The notes under the pieces are model-generated. The model ran no database searches, was not told the origin of the DNA, and saw nothing but the letters and a program-made list of their open reading frames with translations. Position numbers and translations under genes: made by a program. From Xanthomonas sp. DAR 80977 (GTDB lineage Bacteria > Pseudomonadota > Gammaproteobacteria > Xanthomonadales > Xanthomonadaceae), in contig NZ_CP162487.1 in the NCBI RefSeq assembly GCF_041240605.1, positions 4,471,001-4,535,000 of the forward strand: DNA of 64,000 bases, given 5' to 3'. Each line of letters begins with the position of its first letter. Position 1 is the first letter of the stretch. Shown here piece after piece: positions 26,006 through 35,319 of this stretch.

Positions 26006-27352
26006 ATGCCGCTTCCCGCATTCAAGGCCTACGACATCCGCGGTCGCGTTCCCGACGAACTGAACGAGGACCTGGCCCGCCGCATCGGCGTGGCATTGGC
26101 GGGGCAATTGGAGAGCGGACCGGTGGTGGTGGGCCACGACGTGCGCCTGGCCAGCGCCGCGCTGCAGGCGGCGCTGTCGGCCGGCCTGCGCGCCAGCGGC
26201 CGCGAGGTCATCGACATCGGCCTGTGCGGTACCGAGGAAGTGTATTTCCAGACCGACCACCTGCAGGCCGCCGGCGGGGTGATGGTGACAGCCAGCCACA
26301 ATCCGATGGACTACAACGGCATGAAGCTGGTGCGCGAGAATGCGCGCCCGATCAGCTCCGATACCGGCCTGTTCGCGATCCGCGACACCGTGGCGGCCGA
26401 CACCGCGCCCGCAGGCACTCCGACCGCGGCCGAGCACAGCCGCCCGGACAAGTCCGCCTACATCGCGCACCTGCTCAGCTACGTCGACCTCGGCACGCTC
26501 AAGCCGCTGAAGCTGGTGGTCAACGCCGGCAACGGCGGCGCCGGCGCCATCGTCGACCTGCTGGCGCCGCACCTGCCGTTCGAGTTCGTGCGCGTGTTCC
26601 ACGAGCCGGACGGGCACTTCCCCAACGGCATCCCGAACCCGCTGCTGCCCGAGAACCGCGAGGCCACCGCCAAGGCGGTCAAGGAACACGGCGCGGACTT
26701 CGGCATCGCCTGGGACGGCGATTTCGACCGCTGCTTCTTCTTCGACGAGAACGGCCGCTTCATCGAGGGCTACTACCTGGTCGGCCTGCTGGCGCAGGCG
26801 ATCCTGGCCAAGCAGCCAGGCGGCAAGGTGGTGCACGACCCGCGTCTGACCTGGAACACGATCGAGATGGTCGAGGATGCCGGCGGCGTCCCGGTGCTGT
26901 GCAAGAGCGGGCATGCCTTCATCAAGGAGAAGATGCGCGGCGAGAACGCGGTGTACGGCGGCGAGATGAGCGCGCACCATTATTTCCGCGAGTTCGCCTA
27001 CGCCGACTCGGGCATGATCCCGTGGCTGCTGATCGCCGAACTGGTGTCGCAGTCGGGCCGCTCGCTGGCCGACCTGGTCGAGGCGCGCATGCAGAAGTTC
27101 CCGTGCAGCGGCGAGATCAATTTCAAGGTCGCCGATGCCAAGGCCGCGGTGGCGCGGGTGATGGAGCACTACGCCGCGCACTCGCCGTCGCTGGACTACA
27201 CCGACGGGGTCAGCGCCGAATTCGCCGATTGGCGCTTCAACCTGCGCAGCTCCAATACCGAACCGCTGTTGCGCCTGAACGTGGAAACGCGTGGCGATGC
27301 GGCACTGCTGGAAACGCGCACCCAGGAAATTTCCGACCTGTTGCGCGGCTGA
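26006..27352 (+). CDS. xanA: Phosphomannomutase/phosphoglucomutase XanA
   Basis: Interconverts hexose 6- and 1-phosphates, supplying glucose-1-P and mannose-1-P for xanthan, LPS and nucleotide sugars. The 448-residue alpha-D-phosphohexomutase carries the phosphoserine loop TASHNPMDYNG with the catalytic serine at residue 97. It also has the metal loop DGDFDRC, the sugar-specificity loop GGEMSAHHYFREF and the phosphate-binding RSSNTEPLLRLNVE. The first residues MPLPAFKAYDIRG are typical. xanB follows 40 bp downstream. Confidence 0.96.
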   Translation: MPLPAFKAYDIRGRVPDELNEDLARRIGVALAGQLESGPVVVGHDVRLASAALQAALSAGLRASGREVIDIGLCGTEEVYFQTDHLQAAGGVMVTASHNPMDYNGMKLVRENARPISSDTGLFAIRDTVAADTAPAGTPTAAEHSRPDKSAYIAHLLSYVDLGTLKPLKLVVNAGNGGAGAIVDLLAPHLPFEFVRVFHEPDGHFPNGIPNPLLPENREATAKAVKEHGADFGIAWDGDFDRCFFFDENGRFIEGYYLVGLLAQAILAKQPGGKVVHDPRLTWNTIEMVEDAGGVPVLCKSGHAFIKEKMRGENAVYGGEMSAHHYFREFAYADSGMIPWLLIAELVSQSGRSLADLVEARMQKFPCSGEINFKVADAKAAVARVMEHYAAHSPSLDYTDGVSAEFADWRFNLRSSNTEPLLRLNVETRGDAALLETRTQEISDLLRG

Positions 27353-27392
27353 TCCCCCTCCCCCCTAGACGCACTATGGAGTTCCCCCGCCC

Positions 27393-28796
27393 ATGAGCGA
27401 CGTCCTACCCATCATCCTGTCCGGCGGTTCCGGCACCCGGCTCTGGCCGCTGTCGCGCGAGTCCTATCCGAAACAGTTCCTGCCGCTGGTCGGCGAGCAC
27501 AGCATGCTGCAGGCGACATGGTTGCGTGCAGCGCCCGTCGCCGGGCATGCGCCGATCGTGGTCGCCAACGAAGAGCATCGCTTCGTCGCCGCCGAGCAAT
27601 TGCAGCAGATCGGCGTGAAGCCGCAATCGATCCTGCTCGAGCCCAAGGGCCGCAATACCGCCCCGGCCATCGCCGTGGCGGCGCTGGAGGCGACCCGCAA
27701 CGGCGCCGACCCCTTGTTGCTGGTGCTGCCGTCCGACCACGTGATCCGCGACGAAGCGGCGTTCCAGGCCGCGGTGCGCGCGGCCGCCACCGCCGCCGAG
27801 CAAGGCAAGCTGGTCACCTTCGGGATCAAGCCGACCGCGCCGGAAACCGGCTACGGCTACATCAAGGCCGGTGCCGGCAACGGCGTCAGCGCGGTCGAGC
27901 GCTTCGTCGAGAAGCCGGACCTGGCCACCGCGCAGGGCTATCTGGCCTCGGGCGAGTACTACTGGAACAGCGGCATGTTCCTGTTCCGCGCCTCGCGCTA
28001 CCTGGAAGAACTGCGCCGCTTCCAGCCGGCGATCGCCGACGCCTGCGCCAAGGCCTGGGACGCGGCCAAGCGCGATGCCGACTTCACCCGCCTGGACAAG
28101 GACGCCTTCGCCGCCAGCCCGTCGGACTCGATCGACTATGCGGTGATGGAGAAGACCGCCGACGCGGTGGTGGTGCCGCTCGATGCGGGCTGGAACGACG
28201 TCGGCTCCTGGTCGGCCTTGCTCGAAGTCTCGCCGCAGGATGCGCAGGGCAACGCACACCACGGCGACGTGATCGAGATCGATTGCCGCAACACCTATGC
28301 CTACGGTTCGCGGCTGATCGCGATGGTCGGGCTGCAGGACGTGGTGGTGGTCGAGACCGACGACGCGGTGCTGGTCGGCCATCGCGATCGCATCCAGGAG
28401 GTCAAGGAGATCGTGGCCAGGATCAAGGCCAGCGGCCGCTCCGAGGCCACCTGGCACCGCAAGGTGTATCGCCCGTGGGGCGCCTACGATTCGATCGACA
28501 ACGGCCAGCGCTTCCAGGTCAAGCGCATCACGGTCAAGCCCGGCGCCACGCTGAGCCTGCAGATGCACCACCACCGGGCCGAGCACTGGATCGTGGTCAG
28601 CGGCACCGCCGAAGTCACCCGTGGCGAGGAAGTGCTGCTGCTCACCGAGAACCAGAGCACCTACATCCCGCTGGGCGTGACCCATCGCCTGAAGAACCCG
28701 GGCAAGCTGCCGCTGGAACTGATCGAGGTGCAGTCCGGCAGCTATCTGGGCGAGGACGACATCGTGCGCTTCGAGGACACCTACGGGCGCACCTGA
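27393..28796 (+). CDS. xanB: Mannose-1-phosphate guanylyltransferase / mannose-6-phosphate isomerase XanB
   Basis: Bifunctional type II enzyme making GDP-mannose for xanthan and LPS. The N-terminal nucleotidyltransferase (1-340) has GGSGTRLWPLSRESYPKQFL, LPSDHVI and FVEKPD. The C-terminal cupin isomerase (350-467) has RPWGAYDSIDNGQRFQVKRI and the metal-binding QMHHHRAEHWIVVSGTA. Its 467 residues match XanB. A strong terminator follows. Confidence 0.96.
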   Translation: MSDVLPIILSGGSGTRLWPLSRESYPKQFLPLVGEHSMLQATWLRAAPVAGHAPIVVANEEHRFVAAEQLQQIGVKPQSILLEPKGRNTAPAIAVAALEATRNGADPLLLVLPSDHVIRDEAAFQAAVRAAATAAEQGKLVTFGIKPTAPETGYGYIKAGAGNGVSAVERFVEKPDLATAQGYLASGEYYWNSGMFLFRASRYLEELRRFQPAIADACAKAWDAAKRDADFTRLDKDAFAASPSDSIDYAVMEKTADAVVVPLDAGWNDVGSWSALLEVSPQDAQGNAHHGDVIEIDCRNTYAYGSRLIAMVGLQDVVVVETDDAVLVGHRDRIQEVKEIVARIKASGRSEATWHRKVYRPWGAYDSIDNGQRFQVKRITVKPGATLSLQMHHHRAEHWIVVSGTAEVTRGEEVLLLTENQSTYIPLGVTHRLKNPGKLPLELIEVQSGSYLGEDDIVRFEDTYGRT

Positions 28797-28815
28797 GTCC
28801 TGCTGCAGCGAAAAG

Positions 28816-28847
28816 AAAAAAGCCGGGTCGATGCCCGGCTTTTTTTG
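28816..28847. terminator. Bidirectional terminator between xanB and rmlD
   Basis: aaaaaagccggg / cccggctttttt stem with loop tcgatg. The A-tract on one side and T-tract on the other make it a good intrinsic terminator on both strands, serving convergent xanB and rmlD. Confidence 0.92.
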
Positions 28848-28877
28848 TGCCTGCGTTCGCTGCCGGCGCGCGGCGCG

Positions 28878-29792
28878 CTACGCGGACCGCGCCTGCGCGG
28901 CCAGTTCGCCGATCACGCGGCGCAGGCCATCGCGCCACTGCGGCAGCACCAGCGAAAAATCGCGCTGCAGTCTGGAAACATCCAGCCGCGAGTAGGCCGG
29001 GCGCGTGGCCGGGGTCGGGTACTCGGCCGTGGCGATCGGCAGCACGCGCGGTGCGCGCGCCAGCAGGCCCGCCGCGAGCGCCTCGTCGAAGATCGCCTCG
29101 GCGAAGCCGTGCCAGGTGGTCTCGCCGGCGGCGGTCAGGTGCCAGGTGCCCGATTGCGCGGCAGCGCGCCGTTCCAGGACCTGTGCGGTGACATCGGCGA
29201 TCAGCGCCGCCGGCGTCGGCGTGCCGGCCTGGTCGGCCACCACGCGCAGCTCGTCGCGTTCGGCGCCGACGCGAAGCATGGTGCGCAGGAAGTTGTTGCC
29301 GTGCGCGGCATAGACCCAGGCGGTGCGGAAGATCAGGTGCTGCGCGCCGGAGGCGCGGATCGCGTCTTCGCCGGCGAGCTTGGTCGCGCCATACACGCCC
29401 AGCGGCGCGGTCGGCGCGTCCTCCGGATACGGGCGGGTGCCCTGGCCATCGAACACGTAGTCGGTGGAGTAATGCACCATCGGCACGCCATGCGCCGCAC
29501 ACCAGCCGGCGATCGCCGCAGGCGCCTCGGCGTTGGCGCGCAACGCGGCGTCGCGATCCTGTTCGGCGCGATCCACCGCGGTATAGGCGGCCGCGTTGAC
29601 CACCGCCGTCGGCTGCAGCCGATCGAGCAAGGCGCCCAGCGTCTGCGGCTGGTCGAAGTCCGCGCGCTCGCAGGCGCTGCCGTCGGGCAGGCGGCCGCTG
29701 CGCGTGGTCGCCAGCAACGGCCCGCGCCCGGCCAGCGCGCGCAACAGCTCCTGGCCGACCTGGCCGTTGGCGCCGAACACCAGCGTGGTCAC
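28878..29792 (-). CDS. rmlD: dTDP-4-dehydrorhamnose reductase
   Basis: Last step of dTDP-L-rhamnose synthesis. Extended SDR of 304 residues with the Rossmann motif GANGQVGQEL, the strand VNAAAYTAVD, STDYVFDG and the catalytic YGATKLAGE (YxxxK). The GTG start overlaps the rmlC stop (GTGA at 29789-29792). It is the last gene of the leftward rmlBACD operon. Confidence 0.95.
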   Translation of the reverse strand: MTTLVFGANGQVGQELLRALAGRGPLLATTRSGRLPDGSACERADFDQPQTLGALLDRLQPTAVVNAAAYTAVDRAEQDRDAALRANAEAPAAIAGWCAAHGVPMVHYSTDYVFDGQGTRPYPEDAPTAPLGVYGATKLAGEDAIRASGAQHLIFRTAWVYAAHGNNFLRTMLRVGAERDELRVVADQAGTPTPAALIADVTAQVLERRAAAQSGTWHLTAAGETTWHGFAEAIFDEALAAGLLARAPRVLPIATAEYPTPATRPAYSRLDVSRLQRDFSLVLPQWRDGLRRVIGELAAQARSA

Positions 29793-30346
29793 GGCGTGTA
29801 CACCGGCAGACGTTCGGCGGCGATGTCGGCCAGGAACGGCGCCACCGCATCCTTGGCCGACAGCACCGGCTGGCTGATCGGCCAGTCCACGCCGATCGCG
29901 GCGTCGTCCCAGCGCACGCCGGCGTCGGCTTCCTTCACGTACACGTCGGTGCACAGATAGCTGAACACCGCCCGCTCGGACAGCACCGCGAATCCGTGCG
30001 CGAAGCCCTCCGGGATCCAGAACTGCTTCTTGTTCTCCGCGCTCAGCACCACCGCCGCCCAGCGACCGAAGTGCGGCGAGCCGCGGCGGATGTCCACCGC
30101 CACGTCGTAGACCTCGCCTTCCAGCACGCTGACCAGCTTGCCCTGCGGGCGCGGCCATTGGTAATGCAACCCGCGCAGCACGCCCTTGGCCGAGGTCGAG
30201 ACGTTGCTCTGCACGAAGCTGGTGGGCAACCCGTGCTGGCCGAAACGCTCGGCGTTCCAGGTCTCGAAGAAATAGCCGCGTTCGTCGCCGAACACCGCCG
30301 GCTCGATCACCACGCAGCCGGGCAGATTGGTTTCAATCACTTTCAC
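29789..30346 (-). CDS. rmlC: dTDP-4-dehydrorhamnose 3,5-epimerase
   Basis: Third enzyme of dTDP-rhamnose synthesis, a small cupin of 185 residues. DERGYFFETW, the catalytic-histidine motif VLRGLHYQ, EVYDVAVDIRRGSPHFG and the IPEGFAHGFAVLS loop are all diagnostic. It starts with GTG overlapping the rmlA stop and ends overlapping the rmlD start, so the operon is translationally coupled throughout. Confidence 0.96.
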   Translation of the reverse strand: MKVIETNLPGCVVIEPAVFGDERGYFFETWNAERFGQHGLPTSFVQSNVSTSAKGVLRGLHYQWPRPQGKLVSVLEGEVYDVAVDIRRGSPHFGRWAAVVLSAENKKQFWIPEGFAHGFAVLSERAVFSYLCTDVYVKEADAGVRWDDAAIGVDWPISQPVLSAKDAVAPFLADIAAERLPVYTP

Positions 30347-31230
30347 GGAACGATTCCTCGGACAGCCAGTTCATGCAGATATTTGCCGTAGTCGTTCTTC
30401 GACAGCGGCGCGGCGAGTTGCTCCAGCTGCGCGGCATCGATCCAACCCTGGCCGAACGCGATCTCCTCCGGGCAGCACACCTGCAAGCCCTGTCGCGACT
30501 GGATGGTCTCGATGAAGTTGGAGGCCTCGTGCAGCGACTGGTGGGTGCCGGTGTCCAGCCAGGCGTAGCCGCGGCCCAGCGGTTCCAGGTGCAGTTCGCC
30601 CGCCTCCAGGTAACGGCGGTTGAGATCGGTGATCTCCAGCTCCCCGCGCGACGAAGGCTTCAAGGCAGCCGCGTGGTCGCTGGCCTGGCCGTCGTAGAAG
30701 TACAGGCCGGTGACCGCATAGTTGGAGCGCGGCTGGGCCGGCTTTTCGGCGATGTCGATGACCTTGCCGGCTTGGTCGAACTCGGCCACGCCATAGCGCT
30801 CCGGATCGTTGACCCAATAGCCGAACACGGTGGCGCCCTGCTGCCGCGCGTCGGCGCGGCGCAGGGTCTCGGTCAAACCATGGCCATGGAAGATGTTGTC
30901 GCCCAGCACCAGGCAGCTCGGCTTGCCGTCGATGAACTCGCGGCCGATCAGGTAGGCTTGTGCCAGCCCGTCCGGGCTCGGCTGCACCGCGTATTCCAGG
31001 CGCATGCCCCACTGCGAGCCATCGCCCAACAGCGCGCGGAACAAGGCCTGCTCGTGCGGCGTATTGATGATCAGCACTTCGCGAATGCCGGCCAGCATCA
31101 GCACGCTGAGCGGGTAATAGATCATCGGCTTGTCGTACACCGGCAGCAGCTGCTTGCTGACGCCCTTGGTGATCGGATACAGCCGCGTGCCGGAGCCGCC
31201 GGCCAGGATGATGCCCTTGCGTTGTGTCAT
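30343..31230 (-). CDS. rmlA: Glucose-1-phosphate thymidylyltransferase
   Basis: First enzyme of dTDP-rhamnose synthesis, making dTDP-glucose from glucose-1-P (supplied by XanA) and dTTP. The 295-residue nucleotidyltransferase has GGSGTRLYPITKGVSKQLLP and YDKPMIYYPLSVLMLAGI. It also has LGDNIFHG and the C-terminal AWLDTGTHQSLHEASNFI. It lies 58 bp after rmlB in the same orientation. Confidence 0.96.
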   Translation of the reverse strand: MTQRKGIILAGGSGTRLYPITKGVSKQLLPVYDKPMIYYPLSVLMLAGIREVLIINTPHEQALFRALLGDGSQWGMRLEYAVQPSPDGLAQAYLIGREFIDGKPSCLVLGDNIFHGHGLTETLRRADARQQGATVFGYWVNDPERYGVAEFDQAGKVIDIAEKPAQPRSNYAVTGLYFYDGQASDHAAALKPSSRGELEITDLNRRYLEAGELHLEPLGRGYAWLDTGTHQSLHEASNFIETIQSRQGLQVCCPEEIAFGQGWIDAAQLEQLAAPLSKNDYGKYLHELAVRGIVP

Positions 31231-31288
31231 CGGTTACTTCCTTTGGAAGTCCGCACATGGATGTGCGGGCTCTTGCGAGGGACTCGCG

Positions 31289-32344
31289 TTATGCCGCCGT
31301 GCCGATCCGTTCCAGCCGATAGCTGCCGTCGAGCACGCCCTGCACCCAGGCCTGGTTGGCCAGGTACCAGTCCACCGTGGTGGCGATGCCCTGCTCGAAG
31401 CTGTACTGCGGCTCCCAGCCCAGCTCGTTCTTCAGCTTGGACGCGTCGATCGCATAGCGCCGGTCGTGGCCGGGGCGGTCGGCGACATGGGTGATCTGGC
31501 TGCTGCGCGGCTTGCCGTCGGCACGCGGGCGGCGCGCATCGAGCAGCGCGCAGATCGCCTGCACCACCTCGATGTTCTGCTTCTCGGAATTGCCGCCGAC
31601 GTTGTAGGTCTCGCCGACCCGGCCCTTGTCCAGCACGGTGCGGATCGCCTCGCAATGGTCGCCGACGAACAGCCAGTCGCGCACCTGCTTGCCGTCGCCG
31701 TAGACCGGCAGCGGCTCGCCGGCCAGCGCCTTGGCGATCACCAGCGGGATCAGCTTCTCGGGAAAATGGTACGGGCCGTAGTTGTTGGAGCAGTTGGTGG
31801 TCAGCACCGGCAGGCCGTAGGTGTGGTGGAACGCGCGCACCAGGTGGTCGGAGGCGGCCTTGGAGGCCGAGTACGGCGAATTGGGCGCGTACGGCGTGGT
31901 CTCGCTGAACTTGCCGGTCTCGCCGAGCGTGCCGTAGACCTCGTCGGTGGACACGTGCAGGAACCGGAACGCGGCGCGCGGCCCTTCCGGCAGCGCCTTC
32001 CAGTGATCGCGCACCGCTTCCAGCAGGCCGAGCGTGCCGACCACGTTGGTCTGGATGAACGCGCCCGGGCCGTCGATCGAACGGTCGACATGGCTCTCGG
32101 CGGCGAAGTTCAGCACCGCGTCGGGCTGGTGCTCGCGCAGCAGTTGCGCGACCAGCGCGCGGTCGCCGATATCGCCCTGCACGAAGACGTGGTCGGGATT
32201 GCCCTCCAGCGACGCCAGCGTGTTCAGGTTGCCGGCGTAGGTCAACGCGTCCAGATTGATCACGCGGACGCCGCGCGACACCGCTTCCAGCACGAAATTG
32301 CCGCCGATGAACCCGGCGCCGCCGGTTACAAGCCAAGTAGCCAC
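31289..32344 (-). CDS. rmlB: dTDP-glucose 4,6-dehydratase
   Basis: Second enzyme of dTDP-rhamnose synthesis and first gene of the rmlBACD operon. NAD-binding GGAGFIGGNF, the family strand FAAESHVDRSID, HVSTDEVYG and the catalytic YSASKAASDHLVRAF are present. I chose the GTG at 32344, preceded by AGGAG eight bases upstream (351 residues). Upstream in-frame codons run through the divergent promoter region shared with etfB. Confidence 0.95.
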   Translation of the reverse strand: MATWLVTGGAGFIGGNFVLEAVSRGVRVINLDALTYAGNLNTLASLEGNPDHVFVQGDIGDRALVAQLLREHQPDAVLNFAAESHVDRSIDGPGAFIQTNVVGTLGLLEAVRDHWKALPEGPRAAFRFLHVSTDEVYGTLGETGKFSETTPYAPNSPYSASKAASDHLVRAFHHTYGLPVLTTNCSNNYGPYHFPEKLIPLVIAKALAGEPLPVYGDGKQVRDWLFVGDHCEAIRTVLDKGRVGETYNVGGNSEKQNIEVVQAICALLDARRPRADGKPRSSQITHVADRPGHDRRYAIDASKLKNELGWEPQYSFEQGIATTVDWYLANQAWVQGVLDGSYRLERIGTAA

Positions 32345-32582
32345 TGTGACGTCTCCTGATCGGGCGCTGCGAGGCGCTCCGCTGTTCAAACCGCACAGGA
32401 TATACGCTTTGCCGGGGATGGTCGCCTGTGCCCACCGCCGCCGGTTCAGGCTGAGTCGGCGCCTCCCCGGCGACCACCATACGCCCTCGCATGGTCCATC
32501 GCCGGCGGTTAGAATCCACCGACTGCCCCGCGCCAGCCGCCGCGGCCGGGCCTTCCCGAACTGCTGAAGGATCTCGTACAAG
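32345..32582. promoter_or_regulatory. Divergent promoter region rmlB / etfB
   Basis: These 238 bp separate the oppositely oriented rmlBACD and etfBA operons. A TAGAAT at 32510-32515 could be a -10 for etfB, but no matching -35 is visible. No coding sequence found. Confidence 0.35.
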
Positions 32583-33329
32583 ATGAAAATCCTCGTCGCC
32601 TACAAGCGCGTGGTGGACTACAACGTCCGCATCCAGGTCAAGCCGGACGGCTCCGGCGTCGTGACCGAGGGCGTCAAGCTTTCCCCCAATCCGTTCGACG
32701 AAATCGCCCTGGAAGAAGCGCTGCGCCTGCGCGACGCCGGCATCGCCAGCGAGGTGGTGGTGGTCACCCTGGCCCCCGCCGATGCCGCCGCGCACCTGCG
32801 CAACGGCCTGGCGATGGGCGCCAACCGCGCCATCCACGTGGTCACCGACGCCGCGATCCAGCCGCTGACCGCGGCCCGCGCCCTGCTCAAGCTGGTCGAG
32901 CAGGAGCAGCCGGACCTGGTGATCCTGGGCAAGCAGGCGATCGACGACGACGCCAACCAGACCGGGCAGATGCTGGCCACGCTGTGGGGCCGCCCGCAGG
33001 CGACCTTCGCCGGCAAGCTGGTCGTCGCCGACGGCAAGGCCACGGTGACCCGCGAGGTCGACGCCGGCCTGGAGACGCTGGAAGTGGACCTGCCGGCCGT
33101 GGTCACCACCGACCTGCGCCTGAACGAGCCGCGCTTCATCAAGCTGCCCGACATCATGAAGGCCAAGAGCAAGCCGCTGCAGACCCTGGCGTTCGCCGAG
33201 CTGGGCGTGGAGTCCAACGACAGCCTCGCCACCACCCACTACGCCCCGCCGCCCAAGCGCAGCCGTGGGGTGATGGTCAAGGACGCCGCCGAACTGGTGG
33301 CCGCACTCAAGCAGAAGGGGTTGCTGTAA
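32583..33329 (+). CDS. etfB: Electron-transfer flavoprotein beta subunit
   Basis: Small ETF subunit (248 residues), which binds AMP and collects electrons from acyl-CoA and other dehydrogenases for delivery to ETF-QO (19930-21573). MKILVAYKRVVDYNVRI, NPFDEIALEEALRLRD, ILGKQAIDDDANQTGQMLA and the signature LPAVVTTDLRLNEPRFIKLP are characteristic. The stop and the etfA start share one base (TAATG). Together with etfA it marks the conserved left border of the variable LPS locus. Confidence 0.96.
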   Translation: MKILVAYKRVVDYNVRIQVKPDGSGVVTEGVKLSPNPFDEIALEEALRLRDAGIASEVVVVTLAPADAAAHLRNGLAMGANRAIHVVTDAAIQPLTAARALLKLVEQEQPDLVILGKQAIDDDANQTGQMLATLWGRPQATFAGKLVVADGKATVTREVDAGLETLEVDLPAVVTTDLRLNEPRFIKLPDIMKAKSKPLQTLAFAELGVESNDSLATTHYAPPPKRSRGVMVKDAAELVAALKQKGLL

Positions 33330-34270
33330 TGGCCAAGATCCTCGTCGTCGCCGAACACCTGAACGGCCAGCTCAACGCGGCCACCGCCAAGACCGTCAGC
33401 GCCGCGCAGGCGCTGTCGCCGGACGCCATCGACATTGTGGTGCTGGCCGCCGACCCGGCCGCCGTCGCCGCGCAGGCCGCGCAGATCGCCGGCGTGGGCC
33501 GCGTGCTTACCGTCGCCAATCCGGCCAACGAACACGCCATCGCACAGGTGCTGGGGCCGCAGATCGCGCAGCTGGCACAGGGCTACAGCCACGTGTTCGG
33601 CCCCTCCACCACCTTCGGCAAGGACCTGATGCCGGTGGTCGCCGCGCTGCTCGGGGTCAACCAGATCTCCGACCTGATGGCGGTCGATGGCGAATATGCC
33701 TTCAAGCGCCCGATCTACGCCGGCAACGCGATCATCAGCGTGCAGGCGCCCGCCGACCAGACCGTGGTCGCCACCGTGCGCAGCGCCTCGTGGCCGGAAG
33801 CAGCCAAGGGCGGCAGCGCGGCGATCGAGGCGGCCAGCGTCAGCGCGACGCTGCCCACCCATACCCGCTTCGTCGGCCTGGCCGCCGGCAAGTCCAACCG
33901 CCCCGACCTGCAGAGCGCCAAGCGCGTGGTCTCCGGCGGCCGCGGCGTGGGCTCGGCGGAGAACTTCCAAATCATCTACAAGCTGGCCGACAAGCTCGGC
34001 GCCGCGGTCGGCGCCTCGCGCGCGGCGGTGGATGCCGGCTACGTGCCCAACGAACTGCAGGTCGGCCAGACCGGCAAGATCATCGCCCCGGACCTGTACG
34101 TGGCGGTCGGCATCTCCGGCGCGATCCAACACCTGACCGGGATCAAGGACGCCGGCACCATCGTCGCGATCAACAAGGACCCGGAATCGCCGATCTTCGA
34201 GATCGCCGACATCGGGCTGGTGGGCGACCTGTTCACCCTGCTGCCGGAACTGGAAGCGGCGCTGGGCTGA
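33329..34270 (+). CDS. etfA: Electron-transfer flavoprotein alpha subunit
   Basis: FAD-binding ETF subunit of 313 residues. The C-terminal FAD domain is complete: VVSGGRGVGSAENF, GASRAAVDAGYVP, QVGQTGKIIAPDLYVAVGIS, GAIQHLTGIK and AINKDPESPIFEIADIGLVG. The N-terminal half begins MAKILVVAEHLNGQL. In this genus the region between etfA and metB is the strain-variable O-antigen locus. Confidence 0.97.
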   Translation: MAKILVVAEHLNGQLNAATAKTVSAAQALSPDAIDIVVLAADPAAVAAQAAQIAGVGRVLTVANPANEHAIAQVLGPQIAQLAQGYSHVFGPSTTFGKDLMPVVAALLGVNQISDLMAVDGEYAFKRPIYAGNAIISVQAPADQTVVATVRSASWPEAAKGGSAAIEAASVSATLPTHTRFVGLAAGKSNRPDLQSAKRVVSGGRGVGSAENFQIIYKLADKLGAAVGASRAAVDAGYVPNELQVGQTGKIIAPDLYVAVGISGAIQHLTGIKDAGTIVAINKDPESPIFEIADIGLVGDLFTLLPELEAALG

Positions 34271-34285
34271 CGCGAGGCGGTGCCG

Positions 34286-35272
34286 ATGACCCCGTTGCCG
34301 CCCTCGGGCACCGACGGCATGCCGCTGCCGCGGCGGCGCATGGACCACCTGGCCGGGTTCGTGCTGCTGCTGTGCGCAGGCTATGTGGCCGCGCTGTTCT
34401 GGGTGGACCGCGGCAACGGGACGTTCTCGCGATTGGGCGAGGTCGGCCACCTGATGGCGCTGGCCACGGTGCCGGTCAGCGCCAGCTACCTGTTCCGGTA
34501 CTGGCGCTGGCGCTGGCTGCTGCAGCGCTACGGCCATCCGGTGCCGTTTGCCGCCGGGCTGGCCGGCTACCTGGCCGGCTTCGCGCTGACCGCGACGCCC
34601 GGCAAGGCCGGCGAATTGCTGCGTATCCGCTATTTCGCCCGCATGGGCGTGCCGGCACGGCGCACCATCGCCGTGTTCGTGTTCGAGCGCGCCTGCGACC
34701 TGCTGGTCATCCTGGCGCTGTCGCTGCTGGCCGCCCCGGTGTTTCCCACGCTGGGCGCGCTGGCGGCGGTGGTTTTGGCCTTCGTCGGCCTGCTGTTCGG
34801 CGCGGCCGCCTGGCCGCCGTTGCTGGACCGGCTGACGGCGATGGTGCGCTGGATTCCTGGCCGCTGGCTGCAACGGCCGGCCCATTTCGCGCTGGCCGCG
34901 GCGCTGGAGCTGCGTGGCTGCCTGGGCCTGCGCCAGTTCGGACAAAGCATGTTCGCCGGGCTGATGGCCTGGGGACTGACGGCATCGGTGTTCGTCGGCC
35001 TGTGCCTGGGCATGGGACTGGACCTGGATCCCATCGTCGCGTTCGGCATCTACCCGCTGGCGATGCTGGTCGGCGCGCTGTCCTTCGTGCCCGGCGGCGT
35101 CGGCACCACCGAGCTGGCGATCGTGCTGATGCTCGACCGCCTCGGCATCGCCACCGCCGACGCGATCGCCGTGGCGGTGGCCGCGCGCCTGGTCACGCTG
35201 TGGTACGCCATCCTGGTCGGCGCGCTGGCGATGCTGCGGGCCGAGTTCCTGCCGCGCGAAGAGGGCGCTTGA
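34286..35272 (+). CDS. Lysylphosphatidylglycerol synthase-type membrane protein (UPF0104-like)
   Basis: A 328-residue polytopic inner-membrane protein with about eight hydrophobic segments. It resembles the transmembrane (flippase-like) part of MprF and the UPF0104/AglD family: R-RWLLQRYG, LTATPGKAGELLRIRYF, VFVFERACDLLVI, and LSFVPGGVGTTELAIVLML, the usual P-G-G-x-G-x-x-E motif. Lacking the MprF catalytic domain, it may move a lipid or be part of glycan assembly. Function unknown. Start at ATG 34286, eight bases after gagg. It precedes the dpr-like operon. Confidence 0.75.
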   Translation: MTPLPPSGTDGMPLPRRRMDHLAGFVLLLCAGYVAALFWVDRGNGTFSRLGEVGHLMALATVPVSASYLFRYWRWRWLLQRYGHPVPFAAGLAGYLAGFALTATPGKAGELLRIRYFARMGVPARRTIAVFVFERACDLLVILALSLLAAPVFPTLGALAAVVLAFVGLLFGAAAWPPLLDRLTAMVRWIPGRWLQRPAHFALAAALELRGCLGLRQFGQSMFAGLMAWGLTASVFVGLCLGMGLDLDPIVAFGIYPLAMLVGALSFVPGGVGTTELAIVLMLDRLGIATADAIAVAVAARLVTLWYAILVGALAMLRAEFLPREEGA

Positions 35273-35281
35273 TTCGATAGG

Positions 35282-35287
35282 TATAAT
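35282..35287 (+). promoter_or_regulatory. TATAAT box upstream of the dpr-like operon
   Basis: A perfect -10 hexamer TATAAT lies 32 bp before the HAD-UbiA start. No good -35 is seen at the right distance (35259-35264 reads aagagg), so activity would need an activator or extended contacts. The preceding gene ends at 35272, so this is a plausible start for the rightward glycan operon. Confidence 0.45.
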
Positions 35288-35319
35288 CGCGGCCCCGCAA
35301 TGGACCGCCAGGCCATCGA

